Below, piece after piece: positions 1 through 11,521 of a DNA stretch of 64,000 bases (positions are counted from its first letter, which is position 1; the number at the start of each line of letters is the position of its first letter). Position numbers and translations under genes: made by a program. The notes beneath the pieces are model-generated. The model did not search any database and was not told the origin of the DNA. It saw only the letters and a program-made list of their open reading frames with translations. This DNA comes from Begonia masoniana (lineage: Eukaryota; Streptophyta; Magnoliopsida; Cucurbitales; Begoniaceae), in the NCBI GenBank assembly GCA_022432975.1, contig CM039512.1, forward strand, positions 28,567,171 to 28,631,170, written 5' to 3'.

Positions 1-703
1 TTAAGAGTTATCGTAAGCAAAAAGTTGACAGATTTGGATGTCCAACTTCCATATTTGGAATTTGCGTGTAATAGGAGTGTCAACTCCACCACTCGAAAAA
101 CTCATTTTGAAGGGGTCTATGGTTTCAACTCCCTCACACCATTGGATCTCATATCACTTCCTAAGATAGACCTTGTATATCCGAAATGAGCTAACAAAGC
201 GGCTCAAGTTAAACAAATGCATGAACTAGTTAGGAAAAATATCGAGAAGAAAAAAAAAGATATTTGTAAGGCAAGCTAACAAGGGGCGTAAGGAAGTAAT
301 ATTCAAAGAGGGCGATCTAGTATGATTCCATTTAAGAAAATATCATTTTCCCAAACAAAGGCGATCCTAACTACTTCCAAGGGTTGATGACCGCTTCAAA
401 ATCATGGAACACATAAATAATAACACTTACATATTTGAATTAATAGGAGACTATGTGGTATCTGCTACCTTTAACGTGCATGATCTTTCACCTTATATTG
501 GTGAAGAAGAAGATATGGAAGGAGACGAATCACTAGATTTGAGGTCAAATCCTCTCTCACCTGGAGAGGATGATGTGCCTCAAAGATCATTAACACGGTC
601 TCAAACCAAAGCTCATTCACCATCTAACCTTTTTACTGACAAATTTGCTATTATTGCAGGTGATGAGCTCTTCAATGGCTTAGAGTGGAATTCAGATTCT
701 TAG
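1..703 (+). pseudogene. Ty3/gypsy integrase C-terminal remnant
   Basis: Translated on the plus strand, the first 180 bases give a recognisable gypsy integrase tail (FACNRSVNSTT, then YGFNSLTPLDL), followed by the usual lysine-rich linker. The frame has several stops and shifts. An open piece from 404 to 703 carries the pre-terminal motif (VVSATFNVHDLSPY) and then the acidic and SRTRSQTK-like tail seen at the pol end of many plant gypsy elements. The catalytic core and everything upstream lie outside the window. No chromodomain is visible. It sits directly before a polypurine tract and LTR, so it is the 3' end of an element whose 5' part is off the left edge. It is decayed and not expected to be expressed. 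Confidence 0.85.
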
Positions 704-755
704 GACATGAACAAACCCACGCATGTGCTTACTTGGGACTCAAGTGCCAGACCTT

Positions 756-769
756 CTCAAGGGGGAATT
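756..769 (+). other. Polypurine tract of the gypsy remnant
   Basis: A purine run (CAAGGGGGAATT) stands immediately before TGTC, the expected first bases of a 3' LTR. It lies about 55 bases after the end of the pol remnant, where plus-strand priming is expected. Confidence 0.6.
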
Positions 770-1580
770 TGTCTTTCCGGAGACAAATTGATGTAACTAA
801 TTTATTTTTATTATTTTTGGAAAACATTGGCTCTCTTGTTATTTTTCGCAAAACATTAGCCTTTTAATTACATGCATGCATAATAGGCATTTAGGTTAGT
901 TTGGGTGGTTAAGGCCTAAGGCACTCAAAGTCATGGAGGCACGCGCGACTTGACAACCTAACCTAACCACATTCATGGAAGGGGCGTACAAAGGAATGCC
1001 CAATCCGCATCAAGTAAAAGAGCCATGCACTTGCAAGACCTCTAAATTGGATGGACCAAACATCAATCACTTAAGGAGCATAAGAGAAGGCCCGGATCAC
1101 ATCAAGAAGAGATGGCGCGCACACAATCCATACAGAAGTGGCAATTTGAAGGTCTGGTCCACAATTGAAGATGAGCGCGTCTATACACCTTGCAAATTTG
1201 AATTTCCACAACTCATCGTCCCCACATGGACTCAAGAAAAGTTGCCTTACAAGGACATCATCTCACAGCTGAAGATTGGAGGAGCGTGCGCTCTCACGGC
1301 CGAGATCATCCATCATCAAATTACCTTGTATTTTCAAGCCGAAACCCTACACCACCCTAAGTCATATTTAATCATCATTTTCAAAACTTTGTACTCATTT
1401 TTTGAATATAAATAGAATTGGCTCATTTTTCTTAAAGACCAAAGGAGTAATCGGTCTAGTGCCTCGGCGGATCTTAGTTGAGTGGAGTGTGCCTCCATTG
1501 TTTCAAGCTTTTGTGAAGAGACTTCGAGGGTAAGTTGATTTCTTCACTCCGTTTTTAGGTTGAATGTTTAGGTAGATTCA
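770..1580 (+). repeat. 3' LTR of the gypsy remnant (right end approximate)
   Basis: The LTR starts TGTCTTTCC after the polypurine tract. Its first 25 bases resemble the LTR start at 24434 (TGTCTTCC, then GACAAAT and TGTAA), so both belong to one broad LTR type. A TATA box (TATAAATAG) at 1407-1415 would place the transcript start near 1440. An open frame of 146 codons inside it (975-1415) has no recognisable domain and is probably chance. The end is uncertain because no second LTR is present for comparison; 1577 (CA) is one candidate. Confidence 0.55.
1407..1415 (+). promoter_or_regulatory. TATA box in gypsy LTR
   Basis: TATAAATAG stands about 640 bases into the LTR, on the strand of the element, and fits a U3 promoter. 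No expression evidence is available. Confidence 0.45.
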
Positions 1581-1709
1581 TATTCGAGATTGGGAACTTA
1601 AATCCTCGGGTTATTTATGGTCTATTTTAGTATATTTAAGTTTTATGTAGTTGGTTATTCGACTGGAGATGAGAAACAACGAAGAGAGGCGATTTTCATT
1701 ACTTTTTGT

Positions 1710-2060
1710 TGCTAAAAATCGCGAAAGTGTCGACTGTTGTGGAAGGCTGGTCAACAACACCTGCTGTTGGAAACATAGCCTAACAAGTGTCGAACATTTG
1801 GGGATGTCGGTCAACACCTTCAAGGGTCGACACTTTGGTGAAAGTGTTGCCCTTTCCAAAATTCTATTAGTCGACACATGGTGAAACTCGAGAGGACTAA
1901 GGGTCGATCCTTGCTTGAAGGTGTTGACCCATGTCTATAAGTTTCAACCGATGTGGTCGACAACTGCCTATCAGTGTCGACTAGGCAGTCGACTCTTGTT
2001 TAAACAACGTTGAACAAGGGTTGACCCCTACTCTAATGGTCGAACCTTGCAGGGTCTGGA
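1710..2060. repeat. Tract rich in GTCGAC and TTGACC motifs
   Basis: About ten irregularly spaced copies of TCGAC, GGTCGA or TTGACC occur within 350 bases, for example near 1726, 1869, 1953, 1974 and 1988. They are not in strict tandem register. The same word set recurs at 63110-63260. The tract lies upstream of a primer-binding-site-like sequence at 2459, so it may be part of a decayed LTR. No coding signal is convincing; the overlapping open frames on both strands look like shadows. Confidence 0.4.
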
Positions 2061-2458
2061 TGCCGTGACTATTTATAGTGTTTCAGATTGAGTTCATAGT
2101 CTTGTTATATGACTCATCCATGTTGCCCTTAGTGTTGAGTGAGATTTTCATGATATTGATTTTGTTTTACGTTCTGATGAGTTTGTGGACTATGAGTTGA
2201 TACTCGAGGTTGTCGCTTCTGTGCGTAAGATGAGCGATCGTCATTGAAATAGGACTTTTACACTTTTTGCCTTGCATTGTATTGTTTTATAAAACTCTTA
2301 TTTTGGTTAGTTATCACCTATTTTGACTAGAACATCTGGTTTTTTTTTTTTACGTATTTGTATGTATATCTTAGATGTTTAATATTGACATATGATATTT
2401 CATTTGTGTTTGGTATTATATATTGGAGGATGAATCATTTTGATGTTTTAAATAGTTT

Positions 2459-2470
2459 TGGTATCAAAGC
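2459..2470 (+). other. Possible retrotransposon primer-binding site
   Basis: TGGTATCAAAGC matches the tRNA-iMet-complementary site (TGGTATCAGAGC) with one change. A short frame that could be a decayed gag start follows at 2532. No matching LTR pair was identified, so the assignment is tentative. Confidence 0.3.
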
Positions 2471-4774
2471 ATCACGAGGCTATCCCTACACATTTTCTGC
2501 TAGTTGAAGATATGTTGTTTAGACTACAAAAATGGGTAGTAAGATGGTGATGACGCATTCCTTGAGCTTCGGATTCTTAAACCCGATCAGAGTCTGTTTA
2601 TGTATTTCGATTTACGGGTGGTGTCGTCGCTGAGCTTGCTCGCCAGCCACTTGGGTAACGTTGCTAGATCTTTGTCTCGCCATTACTTACACTTTTTCCT
2701 TGGCTCATGAAGTGCTACTAGATCTTCGGAATCATTGCTTTTCTACGTTACTGTGCTAGAGTGGTTTTTAAATCTATGAACCTGATCCAAGTATTTTTTG
2801 ATTACTTCTCAACTTGTCCTTAGACAATCACTTTCTATTGTATGACGTCATGCACCGATGTGGATGGTTCATTAGTTTACTTAATTTTTTCACTCTAACT
2901 GTTGTTTACATAAATATTTCTTTATTTGGTAGCACTATTCTCGATACTTATGTCACTGTAGTTCATAAACTAGTTTATAAAATGATAATATGTTCAATAT
3001 AAATCTCATGGTTTTAACCGATAAAAAACTCATTTTAATTCATTGGGTATAGCATCAAGTGTTTTGTGTTCCTTTCAAAACATCCATGTCTCCTAATCAT
3101 GATAATAAAATAAAATTTGTTTTAGACTCGTTTTGTATTAATTTTATTTTTCATAGGAAAGCACCTAGAGGATCACGATAAGGAGATAGTGAGTTAGTAG
3201 AGTTTCTTTCATGTTCATAGAGTTTCTTTCTTGTATTCCTTTCAAAGTGTTTTGTTTCTTTGATGAGGATTGGTTTTATTTTCCTTAATTTATTTAGGGT
3301 CTTCATAATTTATATGAGCATGAACTTTATTTCTTACACAATACTTATTTCTATTCACGTTATCTTATATTCTCGTGATCACTGTATGAATCTTGTCCCT
3401 TCTCATTTTGTGTTATGGTTTGTAAATTTTGATTTTAAGTTTTCTGCTACAAATCGTAGATCACATCTTGGATTATGTGATCAAGTGAACTTCAAGAGTT
3501 AGATCGTTCAACTCGGTGTTATTGTTTTAGCTTGCCTGCCTTGAGGTCGTGACAACAAGCAAGTTAGTCTTGATATCCCTTTTTCATATATTTTTCTATG
3601 ACTTTCAAAGAGGAGCCACAAACATATTGAGAGAAGAAGTGAAGCAAACTGGAGGGTCAAGATGCAGCTATTAGTGTGAGAAACTCGTGTGAAATTAGAG
3701 AAACTCTAGTTTTGGACAGACGAGGATTGATGCTCTATGAGAATTGAACGCCATGCTACACACTTCAACTATTGGAGTTTCTTTAACTCTCCTTTCATTG
3801 TTTCTCGTTCATCTAAATGTTGAACATTTGTTAATTCAATATTATTTTCAGGACTCAATGAAGTCAAACACAATTTAAATTGAATTTCTTCTTTATTTTA
3901 TGATATTCTTAGGATGAACTCCATTTTATAATAACCTCAACTATGAGAACTTACAAGTCTAAACTTTAAACTAATTTTATGAACAAACTAGACTCTAAAC
4001 TATGAGCCGTTAATGAATTTCCCCGTTAAATGAACCATGGGATGTGAACGTGTCTGCAAGTGTCACCGCATCCCTCTCTCAATGTATTTCTTCGGCAAGT
4101 TTTTTTTCATGACTGCCGAATTCATAGTCTTCATGTCTCCCAATGATATCACCACCTGTTCAAATCAACACATCAGAGTTATGCTCATACTTCATCTTTC
4201 TTATACGTACTCAGTATAAACAACAAAACTGAACATAATAGGATTATGGAATTTAGTGTTCAAGAGTTATCTTCAATGGCAGAATAAATACCTCATCCAA
4301 CCTCACGAACATTATCAAGAACAGAACAACCATGATCGAAATACTAGGAATTAGAAGATGAAATAAGAAATGGGTCTTCAGCCAATCAAATGAAATACTA
4401 AGAATCCTCAGTGATATGTGTTTACTCTTGAACTATATGGATCATGGCACTGGATCATAAACTTTAAAAGTTAATCAACGGCCGAATGTTTCTTCAGCTT
4501 CTCGTTTGGATCGGGGCCGAATGTTTGCCAAAAAAGAGACTGGAATCCCCCTTCCGTCATGGTTTTCGCCGTCAGATTCACCTTCCTTCATGCCACTTCC
4601 GACGCCGACCCAGTGAAATTGCAACTGTTGGATTCGAGTTTGTTCATCATTTTTGATACATTATGAAAATCCATTATATTAGTAGATTAATGAATTTACC
4701 AGAAATTAATGGAATTGTCTTCTATATCATGCCCGTCTGCCAGACGTTTGAATAATGTCAGAAGAGAAAAATTG
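2471..4774. other. AT-rich stretch without a recognisable gene
   Basis: Only short open frames (up to 80 codons) without domains are present. The part from about 3150 to 3560 resembles stretches at 7800-8060 and 61290-61620 (GGTGAGGA-like words, then GATCAC-like words near the end) and may be an old dispersed repeat. GC-richer sequence at 4500-4620 has no supported coding frame. Confidence 0.5.
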
Positions 4775-4782
4775 ATAACACT
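4775..4782. repeat. Left target-site duplication of the hAT-like element
   Basis: ATAACACT stands directly before the terminal inverted repeat and is repeated exactly at 6704-6711. Confidence 0.85.
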
Positions 4783-6703
4783 TAGGGGTGAGCAAAAACC
4801 GGTCCGGTCCGGTTTTAAGGAAAATTAGAACCGAAATAATAAAATTCGGTTTTTAATTGTTAGGACTGGGACTGTTTTTATTTTTTTAAGGACCGGACTA
4901 GAACCGGACCCGAATTTCGGTTCCGGTTCTAATCCGGTTCCGGTTTTCCTACTTTTTTATAAAAAAAAAATGCTTATTCTTTTATGTTTTTAAATCTGAA
5001 AAATGAACCATGTTAAATTGGACTGACATATCAAAGAATCTAAAGAAGATTGTAACACTCTTTTACCTGGATTAGAGGAATCACACACATTGTTCATAAA
5101 AAAACAGCCGAGGAGTGCTTTTCAAGTGGTGGGAGCGAGAGAAAGCAGGGAGCCAATTTGCTCCACTTTTGTTCTAAAAGACTTGTTCTGCTTCTACAAT
5201 TAGCATTTATACTGTTATCCACTGTAGTTGGCCTCAATTGACTTGCAATGCTTTCACACAAGCTGTATGTCGTAATAAACCATAAAAGTAGAATATGGTA
5301 GATAATATCTGCTTGCAATGAGGTCTCAACAGGAAATAAGAATGATATTTTCACCATCTTTCTAAATGCACCACAACTCTGTATTTTTCTAGACAGATTT
5401 TTTAGACCTCAACTGTCTGTAAGATTGATTATAGCTGTCTATCAATGGAAAAGTTGCAGAGATTGCAAGATTTGAACAAGTTCTATTTCAATATACAAAC
5501 AGAGTTGAAGAACAATTTTTACTAAAAATGGTTACAAACTCGGAAATTTTCTAGTGGAAAAATGAGTTCATCAGGTAAAGAAAAGGCCTAAAAGAAACAA
5601 GGAAACAGCATATAATCCTAAAGAGTAGCTAGTGTTGGATGACATTGCCTAAAAGAAAAATGAGTTCATCAGGTAAAGAGAAGGCCTGAAAGAAAAATGT
5701 GCGAAAAAAGATATTAGAAAAATGAAAACGAAAGTTCCATGTTTCTTCTCCAATTTGTTGATAAACAGCTAGTCAAATAAACTTCTCAAATTGCTATCTA
5801 TGATGCCAAAAGCTCAAGAGGTGTCTGGACTTATAATTAATTACATTAAAGAACTAGAAACCAGTTCACCTGGTGTAGAAATTGGAGGTGGTGGAACAAA
5901 TGGGGGAGGAGGAGAGAATGGAGGAGATCCTCGTCTAGGACATTGAGGGTGCATGCTTGCATCAAATAGATAATTGTCTAGATCTAGTTTGCGGCCCATC
6001 GGATCATCCTTGGGCTTGCAAATTCAGAGCGACCCATGGTGCGACACTTTCAGGTTGCAGCCATAGAACGATGAAAGAAACTCCAAAGAACTTAACCCCC
6101 AATTGAGCTAAACTCAATAGTCGGTGACTAGCTATAAAAATTGCTCTGATATTATAAAACGAGTAATGATGCTTACCTTCGTCGAAGTCGGAGTGCGAAC
6201 TGAAGGAGCGAACTGAAGGAGCGAAGTCGGAGTGCGAACTGGCGTAGCGAACTGAAGGAGCGAGCCAAAATTGCTCTGTGGTTTGGCGTCAGGCGACTGC
6301 GAGTGCGAACTGCGAGTGTGAGCAGAGAGAGACAGAGACTGAGTGGTTGCCTGGTTGGGCGTCGGTGACGGCGAACTGCGACTGCGCGGAGACAGACAGT
6401 CGAACGATCTGATTTCGAAAGAGTTGAGGAGCGAAGAGCGAACTAAAGGATCGAAGCGAGACTGTGAGAGGATTGAGCAGAGCAGTCGAGCAGAGCTTCA
6501 GGTTAGGGCTTAGGGTAGAAAATCCGGTTCTGGGTAGAAAATTCGGTTTTGCATCATTAATCCCGAAAACCGAACCGCATTTTTCGGTTCTACTTAAAAA
6601 AAACCGAATTTTGATTATTTAATTTACAAAACCGACCAGAACTAGACCAAATTTTCGGTTCCAGTCCGGTTCTTCGGTCCAATCCGGTTTTTGCTCACCC
6701 CTA
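4783..6703. mobile_element. Non-autonomous hAT-like DNA transposon, 1921 bp
   Basis: The ends are inverted repeats: TAGGGGTGAGCAAAAACC at the left and its complement ending GCTCACCCCTA at the right. They are flanked by the perfect 8-bp duplication ATAACACT, the duplication size of the hAT superfamily. Both subterminal zones are packed with CCGGTTC/GAACCGG-type words, typical of hAT transposase-binding regions. No transposase frame is visible, so an autonomous relative would have to mobilise it. The interior holds a purine-rich GGTGGTGG stretch near 5890 and a GAACTGAAGGAGCGA-type short tandem repeat at 6180-6300. It may include captured sequence, but I recognise no source gene. Confidence 0.88.
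6180..6300. repeat. Short tandem repeat inside the hAT-like element
   Basis: Units of the form GCGAACTGAAGGA and GAAGTCGGAGT alternate four to five times with small changes. This lies inside the transposon and has no supported coding role. Confidence 0.55.
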
Positions 6704-6711
6704 ATAACACT
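6704..6711. repeat. Right target-site duplication of the hAT-like element
   Basis: ATAACACT matches 4775-4782 exactly. Confidence 0.85.
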
Positions 6712-8401
6712 GTTTCTCTTCGATGGAGAGCAACTCGGTTGACATATGCATGGGTCATTTAATGGAGGGGAGTCATTTGTTGACGGGCTAATAGTTCGGG
6801 TCTCAGATTGTTCTTAAAATTAGTTTAGCGTTCGAGTTATAGGAAATCGAATAATTGAAACTTAAAAATGGACTTTACCAATAATCTTATTAGATTTCTT
6901 TATTCTATTATGTATTTGATGCTTTTTATTATTTGATTACCAATTAAATGAACTAAAACGTTAATTGACCTGGGAAAGAAAATTAAGAATTTGATGTAAA
7001 ATCTGCCAATTTTCATAAATAAATAAATTCCTGAAAGATCTTTTTTTTTTCATGGCTGACTCAAAATTTCGTAACTCATCATTGGATAAACCTATGTGAT
7101 TTCATTCAAAGAGTCAAATTCGATAAGAAGTAAAAATTACCTCGCTATTTTGTATCATGATTTTCAAAATTCTTATTTTGTGATATATATATAACATAAA
7201 AAACAAGACCTATCATGTTTCATTGTATGTCTATTTTTATATTACATGTACTATGCTTTACATGTCAACTTTTAACATGCAATGTACTTCATTTGATATT
7301 TCGACTATAACTTCCGGGTTGCATGAAGACAGTTTTTGATCGAGAAGACGTTTGTCTATTCTACGCAATGTATGAAGACAGTTTTCAATGTCGTGTCCTT
7401 AGATGAAAATTCTTAAATCTGGCCAAGATGATCATTTACGTTTCCACTGGTCTCTAGATATTCACTTATCTTTGTTACGTGTCTTTGAGCACTATTGTGC
7501 AAAGATCACTCACTCAATGACCTTATTTTCACTAGAAATATTATTAGGATGGTAACACTATTTTTGTAAATCTACATTATTTTATGTAGCATTATTTTTT
7601 ATACTCACCAATGACTTATGAATCCATATTTAAAATAATAAAAAAATTTTGAATATAAATTAATATATGTATTTTTCACTAGCTTAAGTTTTCAATTGAT
7701 AAATAATAAAATCAACTTTTTCATATATTAAGTAAAATATTACGATCACTACTGAGTTAAGCAATAACCCAAAAAAACTACCTATTTTTCTCGAAAAAGA
7801 ATCATACTGGCCAAGTTAAGGAGTAGCCGAGTTCATGGAGTTCTTCTCCTCATTTTTTCCCTTCGTTCGCTTTCTTTTGGAGTGTTGTATTTTCCTTTGG
7901 TGAGGACTTGTCCTGCATTATACTTTATTCGGTTTAATTTATTTAGCCTCGTGTGAACTGTGACTATAATTTAATTTAAAATTTGCAGTTGCAAACCATG
8001 GATCACTGGCCTTGGGATGCACAACCATGTTCTTTTCTTCGATCCACTTTTTTCTCATTTGACCCACTTCTAGGTCGTTAAATTTGGAATATAATTAGAA
8101 TAACATATGATCACTTTATTAAGTAATCAATACTCTGATGATAGCAGTTTTACTCGATAAAGTATTCAATATAATTTATTAACTATTCACTAAATATCAC
8201 GACTATTCGTCGGTGTTTATTTATAAATATACATATTTATTGAGATTCTTTGATAAAAAACGTATATTCAGTACATGGTCTAGTCACTAAGCTTATATAG
8301 AAGTGTCAAACAAGGCTAATAAGCCTAACCAACTTGAAAAATCTAACATTACCAACCCTAACATGTTAAACGAATCAATCATAATCCTAATGAGTCACCT
8401 A
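6712..8401. other. AT-rich intergenic stretch
   Basis: I see no open frame of note, RNA gene or complete transposon here. A part at 7800-8060 resembles the possible old repeat at 3150-3560. Confidence 0.5.
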
Positions 8402-8731
8402 AAAAAAAATGAAAAAAGTTCAATTTAACCTCCAACGTATGGGGTCAATAGTCAATTGTAATTCAACTATTCTCGTTAATTTTTCAATTAAATTTAACGC
8501 GTGGTCTGCACGTTCCTTTAAAATTTTCTTAATTATCCTTTTTTTTTCCTTCTCTCTTTCTCTCTCTTGGTTGTATTGTTGGGTTGGACCAGAGCAATGG
8601 GGGTTTCCAATTGGCTACACAGAGCTTCTTCTTCCTAACCTCTTCCTTCATACTCTTTCTCTTCTGGGTTTTCTAAGGAAGTTTCTTTCCACACACACTC
8701 TCTCTCTTGATCTCGACCTGATGCCGCCTTT

Positions 8732-8924
8732 GAAACAGAGCCTGAGGAGAGCAACGACGCAATGTCATTTCTCTCTCTCGTCTGTCGGCTACCCCGCTGA
8801 CTACCAGTATCCGCCCCCGTGCCCCCCTTGGCCCTCTGAAACAGAGCCAGAGGAGAGCAACGACGCAACGACGCAACGCCGTTGCTCTCTCTCTTTCTCG
8901 TCTGTGTCTGTCGGGCCGCTGACC
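8732..8924 (+). repeat. First two units of a four-unit tandem repeat in the Mutator-like element
   Basis: Units begin near 8732 and 8838 with GAAACAGAGCC, then GAGGAGAGCAACGACGCAA, a CT-rich run and a GC-rich tail ending CCGCTGAC. The array continues across the copia insertion at 15474. The open frame through this part also runs into the terminal inverted repeat and is not a credible gene. Confidence 0.6.
8920..8924. repeat. Target-site duplication (left) of copia-1
   Basis: TGACC directly precedes the LTR and recurs at 15469-15473 directly after the other LTR. Confidence 0.9.
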
Positions 8925-9459
8925 TGTAAGCAATATATAAAACTTTAATTTGCTATTTCAATACTTTAATCTCATTATAACATTGTTAATTCAACCATTC
9001 TCTTGAATAAGCAAAAGACTATTATTTAATTTTTTACTAACCTTTCTCCATTGCTTAACTTTGATTTCTCTTCGGTGTTGCGGAATACTTTTCGTCTCCT
9101 TAATCCTTTCTCTTTAATGTCTCTTCGATGATTCAGAGATTGAGTGAGATAGTTTGATTAGAGTGATCGTTAGAGAGATTAGACTTTGATTCTCTAATTA
9201 GGATGAAGAAGAAGACAACCATTCAAAAGGCAATCCTCCATACTTACCCTTTCACTTATGTCTCTTCATTCATACCCGTTCAATCATACCTCTTCAACTA
9301 TAATGTATATTACTTTAATAAGGTTAAGGAGAGGGAATTAAAACCCAATTAATCTTATTTCTTTTACACTCAACAATCATCACATTGAGTACTTTAATAT
9401 AAGATCAATGTAACTATAATTTACATGAGCCACAAATAGATTATTAAAATAATCTAACA
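8925..9459 (-). repeat. 3' LTR of copia-1
   Basis: On the element strand it reads TGTTAG to CTTACA. It pairs with 14935-15468 at about 99% identity. Confidence 0.92.
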
Positions 9460-9847
9460 ATCTCCCACTTGGCTCATGTTACGAGATCTCAGCTTCTTTC
9501 ATTTAATCCACCGGATTAAATTCATTACAACTTGTAATTCACTAATAAATAGTGTACCATAATGTGAATTAACCAAGTCACTTTCCATAACGAATTGAGA
9601 AATTGAATCATGGCAGGCACAAGTCATTTTGCAATATGATTCTTTCCATGTATCACATATTTCTCAATCATTATAACTTTAATTGAGGAAACACTATAAC
9701 CTTTCACTTTACATTTCAAAAAGTATCACATGTTATTTGAAAACAACAATAACTGTATACACCGTAATACAAATAACATCAAACATACAAAAACATGTCC
9801 ATAATGAATTCAAAAGTGTTCACATAATACAAGTTACACTATCATAA
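9460..9847 (-). other. Copia-1 3' untranslated region and polypurine tract
   Basis: Read on the minus strand, the last bases before the LTR are CCAAGTGGGAGAT, a typical copia polypurine tract. The rest separates the RNase H stop codon from the tract and has no gene. Confidence 0.8.
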
Positions 9848-11521
9848 TCACATTAGTAAGGACTTGTCACCTAAACCCATCCTTTCAACATGTTCTTTAA
9901 AGGTCTTGGGTGGCAATCCTTTAGTTAATGGATCCGCTATCATTAAACTTGTATTTATGTGTTTAATGCACACCTTTTGTTTTTGTATTTCTTCTTTGAC
10001 TGCCAAATACTTCAATTCCATATGTTTTGCTCCTTTCGAGTATTTGTCATTCTTTGAGAAGAATACAGCTGCGGAATTGTCACAATAAATCCTTAGCGGT
10101 CTATCTATACTTTCGACTATACTTAGACCCAAGGTTAAGTTCCGCAACCACAATGCATGAACGGTGGCCTCAAAGCATGCCACAAATTCTGCCTCCATAG
10201 TAGAAGTAGCGATCAAAGATTGCTTTCCACTTTTCCATGATACGGCTCCTCCAGCTAATAGGAACACGTAACCAAATGTAGATTTTCTCGAGTCTACACA
10301 TCCGGTATAGTCTGAATCCGAGTATCCAATAACCTCAAGTTTATTGGACTTTCTATACATGAGCATGTAGTTCTTTGTTCCTTGCAAGTACCTAAGCACT
10401 TTCTTTGCAGCTTTCCAGTGATCCAATCCTGGATTACTTTGATATCGGCCTAACATCCCTACTGCAAAACTTATGTCGGGCCGAGTACATGTTTGAGCAT
10501 ACATTAAGCTCCCTACAGCTGATGCATATGGAATAGATTCAATTTCCTTTATTTCCAAATCACTTTTCGGACATTGCATTTGATTGAATTTGTCCCATTT
10601 CTGAATTGGAACTACACCAGCAGAACATTTCTCCATTCTGAATCTTTCTAGAATTTTATCGATATATCCTTTCTGAGACAATCCTAGTAATCCTTGCTGT
10701 CTATCACGGAATATTTCTATTCCAATTACATAGGATGCCTCACCCATATCTTTCATTTCAAACTTTCTAGAGAGAAACTTCTTTACATCATGTAACATTC
10801 CTTTATTGTTAGAAACTAGAAGAATATCATCAACATATAGGACTAAGATACTAAACTTGCTCCCACTGACCTTCATATAGATACACCGATCAACAGTGTT
10901 CTCTATAAACCCGTATGACGTAATGGTATCGTTAAACTTAATATACCATTGTTTAGAAGCTTGTTTTAGTCCATATATTGACTTCTTCAATTTACACACT
11001 AACCTTTCATTCCCTGTAAGAGAAAATCCTTCAGGTTGATCCATATACACTTCTTCCTCTAAGTCTCCATTTAGAAAGGCGGTTTTAACATCCATTTGGT
11101 GAAGCTCTAAGTCATAATGAGCTACCAAAGCCATAACAATTCTTAAGGAATCCTTCTTAAAAACTGGAGAGAAGGTTTCTTTATAGTCAATACCATCTTT
11201 CTGAGTGTAACCTTTGGCGACAAGTCTAGCCTTATACCTTTCGATGTTACATTTTGAATCGTGTTTGGTTTTGTAAACCCATTTACACCCGATTCGTTTA
11301 AAACCTTCAGGTAACTCGACAAGTTCCCAGACTTTATTGTCATCCATCGATTTCAACTCCTCTTTCATGGCATCCAACCACTTTTCAGAATTTGAACATT
11401 CCATGGCTTTCATGAATGTGTCTGGATCCTTATCATTACTCAAGTCACATTCATCTTCAAGTGAATAAATCACATAATCATTAGGAATTGCAGATCTTTT
11501 TGTCCTTACTGACCTTCGCAA
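9848..11521 (-). CDS. Copia-1 reverse transcriptase and RNase H region of pol
   Basis: This 557-codon frame encodes the C-terminal part of a copia polyprotein that copies element RNA into DNA in the cytoplasmic particle. Reverse transcriptase spans about residues 60-300, with [11 protein letters not shown] (97-107), the first catalytic aspartate in MDVKTAFLNG (D144) and YVDD at 229-232. RNase H spans about 395-535, with D402, E443 and D481 in GYSDSDYTGC, TMEAEF and YCDNSAA, then the terminal ADPLTKGL. All catalytic residues are visible. The frame is open but lacks its own start in the family; it should be part of one polyprotein with the integrase at higher coordinates, from which it is separated by a frame break. 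Confidence 0.9.
   Translation of the reverse strand: MRRSVRTKRSAIPNDYVIYSLEDECDLSNDKDPDTFMKAMECSNSEKWLDAMKEELKSMDDNKVWELVELPEGFKRIGCKWVYKTKHDSKCNIERYKARLVAKGYTQKDGIDYKETFSPVFKKDSLRIVMALVAHYDLELHQMDVKTAFLNGDLEEEVYMDQPEGFSLTGNERLVCKLKKSIYGLKQASKQWYIKFNDTITSYGFIENTVDRCIYMKVSGSKFSILVLYVDDILLVSNNKGMLHDVKKFLSRKFEMKDMGEASYVIGIEIFRDRQQGLLGLSQKGYIDKILERFRMEKCSAGVVPIQKWDKFNQMQCPKSDLEIKEIESIPYASAVGSLMYAQTCTRPDISFAVGMLGRYQSNPGLDHWKAAKKVLRYLQGTKNYMLMYRKSNKLEVIGYSDSDYTGCVDSRKSTFGYVFLLAGGAVSWKSGKQSLIATSTMEAEFVACFEATVHALWLRNLTLGLSIVESIDRPLRIYCDNSAAVFFSKNDKYSKGAKHMELKYLAVKEEIQKQKVCIKHINTSLMIADPLTKGLPPKTFKEHVERMGLGDKSLLM

Noticed and set aside
975..1415. A 146-codon open frame as a possible gene
   Set aside because: It lies inside a gypsy LTR, has no recognisable domain, and overlaps the TATA box region.
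8409..8948. A 179-codon open frame as a possible gene
   Set aside because: It starts inside the terminal inverted repeat of the Mutator-like element, runs through its tandem repeat and ends in the copia LTR.
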